The notes under the pieces were generated by a model, which saw only the letters and a program-made list of their open reading frames with translations, did not search any database and was not told where the DNA came from. Shown here piece after piece: positions 60,931-64,000 of a stretch of DNA of 64,000 nucleotides. The position numbers were made by a program, and so were the translations under genes. Source of the DNA: Areca catechu (lineage: Eukaryota > Streptophyta > Magnoliopsida > Arecales > Arecaceae); the NCBI GenBank assembly GCA_021397845.1, contig CM038040.1:21793815-21857814 (forward strand), written 5' to 3'. Each line of letters opens with the position of its first letter. The stretch's first letter is position 1.

Positions 60931-61197
60931 TCCCCTCCTACTAGGAATACCTATAACCCGTGGACTGAGTAATGACTCTCAGAGTGCCATTAACTTTCTC
61001 TAACTACCAAAATAGTTGGTGTAATAAAGGAACTATAAAAAGAAAAATAAAAAGATATTTTACTTCTTGTTGGAGAAGACATTTTATCTTGAACGTATAG
61101 AAGAACTCTTCGATGGCTTATTCCAAACTCAGATAAAAAAAAAGGAAGTCTTTGGTACCTTATTCCAGCCTTGGACCAAAACAGAGTTGTTACCCAG
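60931..61197. other. Spacer before the Copia LTR
   Basis: No gene, TIR or repeat edge recognised. The right end of the MULE should be here or beyond the Copia element. Confidence 0.5.
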
Positions 61198-62754
61198 ATA
61201 GCAACCCAAGAGGGGGGTGAATTGGGTCTCTAAAAATTATTTAAGACTAAGCTTGATAAACAAGTAGCAATTCAATCAATACGAGGTACTATAATTTAAA
61301 CGTAAAGCTCTAATATAAAAGTGCAGTGGAAATTAAAGACAATGAGAGAATTAAAAAGAGCTAGGAGGAAGAGACAAGCAATCACAAACTTAACAATATA
61401 TAGTGGTTCGGTGCCAACAATGCACCTACATCCACTCCTCAAGATCCCCTTGGAAATTCACTATAATCTCCTCGATTATAGCCGATTAGTTTTTCGGGCT
61501 CAATAATCAAAACTCAACTTATTTTACAAGGCTCACAAGTCACAACCTCCCTTGGTTTTGTGGGCTAACCAAGAACCTAATTGGTTTTCCAAGGCTAACC
61601 AACAACCTCCCTTGATTTTTCGGGCTAACCAAGAACCTTAGTAGTTTTGCAGGCTAACCACCAACCTAAATGATTTTTACAAGGCTAACCAATAACCTCT
61701 CTTGGTTTTGCAAAGGCTAACCAAGAACCCTTTACAAGATATGAAGTATAAACAAAAGGAACCAATGTAAGCTTTCAAAGTAAAAGCAAATAAAACAATG
61801 TAGCTCGAAGTAGAGTTGATTTGCTCTTGATGAAGCCTTTTGAATGCCCAAGAAAGAATGATCTTCAATGCACTTGATAGCTTTGAATGTTTGGAAGGCT
61901 TCTTTTTGGCTTGAGAGTGGTTGAGCTTTGAATGAATTGGAGTTAAGGCTCTTCTTTCTTCTTTTTTTCTTCAAACTCTCTTTTATATTCAATGCAAGTG
62001 CTTAGCTCTCCTTTTGAATTGATTTGAAGCCATTTAAATACCTTTGCAAGTTTCCAAAATAGAAATCTAGCCGTTAAGCATGAGAAACTAGCCGTTGGGA
62101 GGCAAAAGAGAGAGTTATGCTCAAGAAAAAACTAGTCGTTACTGTTGTCAGAACTCCATGTGTCGACACTTGCTCTTCATGTGTCGACACATTAGATCGA
62201 CACATACTCTTCTTGAGTCGACACAAGTTCAAAATAATCTATTTAGATTCTCTGGAAAAATCATCGACACATTCTCAGTGAAGTCGACACATAAAATCTA
62301 TGTATCGACACATCAAATGCTCCATCATCTTCTGCATGTTCTGTTGCTTGAAATTCTCAAGAGATGTGTTGATCCATGTGTTGACATTTTGAGTCGACAT
62401 ATAGGGTTCATGTGTCGACACATCATCTGTGCCATTTGGAGTTATGTTTCGTGCCATATGGAGTCGACACATCATCTCATGTGTCGACACCTTGAGTCAA
62501 CACATCATCAAAAAGTTTGTAGAAAATAGCTGAACTTGTTTCTATTTCCCTTGAATATCCATTCAAACAATTTTTGAGTTTCCAAGACTTGATTTCTGCA
62601 TTCATCCCACTCAAACTTGGTTCTTCAATGCAATTGGGATTCTTCGATTTGTGTGAGCATCCTTTCAATTGAAAATACACTTAAAGCAAAAATTAGTCCT
62701 CAAATTATACTTAACTGTTTTGCTTATCATCAAAATTAATAAGTGGAGTCAACA
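61198..62754 (-). repeat. 3' LTR of a SIRE-like Copia element (1557 bp), minus orientation
   Basis: Plus strand starts TGTTACCCAGATAGCAACCC and ends GTGGAGTCAACA (TG..CA). On the minus strand it directly follows a polypurine tract. A minus-strand TATA (TATAAAAG) is at about 61980-61987. A GTGTCGACAC-rich block is at 62155-62515. Repeated GGCTAACCAA.AACC phrases occur at 61560-61730. The phrase GCAACCCAAGAGGGGGGTGAATTGGG is common in plant Copia LTRs. Confidence 0.82.
62155..62515. repeat. TGTCGACACAT palindrome cluster in the Copia LTR
   Basis: About a dozen exact or near copies of (T)GTCGACACA(T), including CATGTGTCGACAC four times. The frames at 62095-62529 and 62275-62490 are products of this repetition. 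Confidence 0.85.
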
Positions 62755-62770
62755 ATCTCCCCCTTTTTGA
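62755..62770 (-). other. Polypurine tract of the Copia element
   Basis: Minus strand TCAAAAAGGGGGAGAT lies next to the LTR start. Similar A/G-rich tracts recur upstream on the minus strand at about 63008, 63170, 63216 and 63273. Confidence 0.75.
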
Positions 62771-63451
62771 TGATGACAAAACCCTTAAGTATAAATTATT
62801 ATAAAAATGAAGCTTTAAGAGTAAAGGTCAAGATGCACAATATTGAAAGCATTAAGTATCAAACATTACTTAAAGATATAGTCTTTCAAACATAAGTAAT
62901 GGAATTGTGAGCTTGTTTCAAAGATAGAGAGTATCAGAACTTTAGTTAGAACATTGAAAAACATGTATCAAGATACTCTTATAATAAAAATTTCAGCATA
63001 TAACAAAGCTCCCCCTGATTTAATGACTTATAACAAAATTTGTGAGAATCTTTTAAAAAACATTGAAAGAGGGGTTTTGAGAATCAAAATTGACAAAAGG
63101 AGCAGCTCTCCCTTTCAAAAATTCAGGTTTTCAAAAATTGAAAGTTTCAAAAATTGAAAGATACTTACTCCCCTTTAGTTTGAAAAAGTAAACACATTTA
63201 TACTTATACGTACTACTCCCCCTTTTTGTTATCATTAAAAAGGTAGAGAAAAGTGATAAACACAAGAAATGCAACTCCCCCTTTCATTGAATAGTCATTG
63301 AAGAAACACAAGATGGAGAAATGTGATAAACATAAGATTTTTCATATATTAATATACCATCAAATTACACAGAAAAGATAAAAAAAATATGTAAGCATGA
63401 AGTGAGACTATCTAGTAATACAAAAGTATCTAAAAATACAACAGTAATGTC
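62771..63451 (-). other. 3' untranslated internal region of the Copia element
   Basis: AT-rich, without credible coding frames, between the degenerate 3' coding end and the polypurine tract; holds four extra polypurine-like tracts (CTCCCCCT on the plus strand). Confidence 0.6.
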
Positions 63452-64000
63452 CTAATCCTCGTCCATCGAGTCATCAGAAGATGAACCGATCTCGATTAGT
63501 CCAATATCAGTAAAAGCTCGTGCTCGAGGCCAAAGTGATCTCAGATCTCGAAGTCTGGTCCTGGTCGGTTGAAAAGGGGTACGACATCCACGTCCTCTAT
63601 GATGAATGTAGGTCCGACCTCTGGCTGAAGCAGTAGAGGTAGAAGCTACGTCCTAAGCAGGAACTGAACTAATTGGACGAATCATCTCACCAACAGTAGG
63701 AGTATGATCAAATAAGGGACCTGAATCGGAATGCTGAAAGCCGGGTGTAAAATCCAAGCTCTCGAGATACAGATAAGGTATAAAGAATAGGACTGTCAAC
63801 AACAGGTGTATCAGCTGATGATACATGTGTATCAAGAATGACAGTATCAATTGAAGAATGTATAGGTGTATGAACAATAGATGTGGGTGTCTGAATAATA
63901 GGTGTAGTAATATCAGGAGAGTCGATAGTAGGTAAATCAATGATAGGGCTAAGAATAAGAATCGGAATAGGATCTGAAGTATGAATATCTGATCTGAAAG
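63452..64000 (-). pseudogene. C-terminal end of a Pro/Ser/Thr-rich Copia protein (env-like?), runs off the window
   Basis: On the minus strand a frame enters at 64000 with many Thr-Pro and Ile-Asp phrases (TPIIQTPTSIVHTPIHSSID), shifts frame near 63760, meets a TAG near 63650 and ends SSSDDSMDED then TAG at 63452-63454. Position just before the LTR matches the extra, env-like ORF of SIRE elements. Without the rest of the element this stays tentative. Confidence 0.5.

Noticed and set aside
62095..62529. 144-codon frame in the Copia LTR
   Set aside because: Caused by the repeated TGTCGACACAT palindrome (repeated MCRH peptides).

Overview
This is a plant nuclear window, probably from a monocot with a large genome. 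Host coding sequence is sparse, introns have plant GT..AG borders, and most of the DNA is nested transposable elements. The lineages are typical of plants: a Tat-lineage Ty3/gypsy element with a second, plant-type RNase H, a chromodomain gypsy element (chromovirus), two Copia-like LTRs, an L1-type LINE, and a MULE with FAR1-type transposase plus Ulp1-protease genes. 'Monocot' is an inference; the sequence gives no species-level marker. There are no rRNA, tRNA or CRISPR signals and no bacterial features.

Layout. 1-8520 holds the one clear intact host gene: a minus-strand, seven-coding-exon gene for a 624-residue protein with five KH RNA-binding domains, with a long 5' region up to a likely first non-coding exon near 8.3-8.45 kb. 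8868-36853 is bounded by ~1.5-kb inverted arms (foldback element A). Its centre is filled by a rearranged chromovirus (10354-35345), itself hit by a young, almost intact 12.5-kb Tat element (10577-23055, 1494-bp LTRs, 5-bp duplication ATCTT), by a Copia LTR fragment (24109-27222) and by a solo LTR (29983-32049). The Tat element carries gag-pol on the minus strand and a complete spliced 702-residue antisense gene on the plus strand; the two converge on a 120-bp tandem array.

37216-44628 is a second foldback element (B), interrupted by a 5'-truncated LINE (37610-41138, 10-bp duplication) and a solo LTR (41632-43363, duplication ATATT). After a solo-LTR-like block (44978-45996) comes a two-exon fragment of an unrecognised protein-coding gene (46121-46440, minus strand), then two adjacent ~1.1-kb TIR elements (46498-48668).

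48.7-61 kb is a decayed MULE: an Ulp1-like cysteine protease gene (plus strand, 51647-54051) converges on a FAR1/MULE transposase pseudogene (minus strand, 57112-59621). Both lie among very large minisatellite arrays built on one ~22-bp core (TTTTGAACTAGGRTGTCGTA). A solo LTR (54904-56744, duplication ACCGG) separates them. The window ends in the 3' LTR and degenerate 3' coding end of a minus-strand SIRE-like Copia element (61198-64000).

The elements give a clear order of insertion. The observations most worth following are the intact antisense gene of the Tat element, the tandem amplification of a catalytically dead chromovirus integrase fragment, the two foldback elements sharing a GC-rich core, the Ulp1-MULE with its shared motif arrays, and the orphan exon pair at 46.1-46.4 kb.
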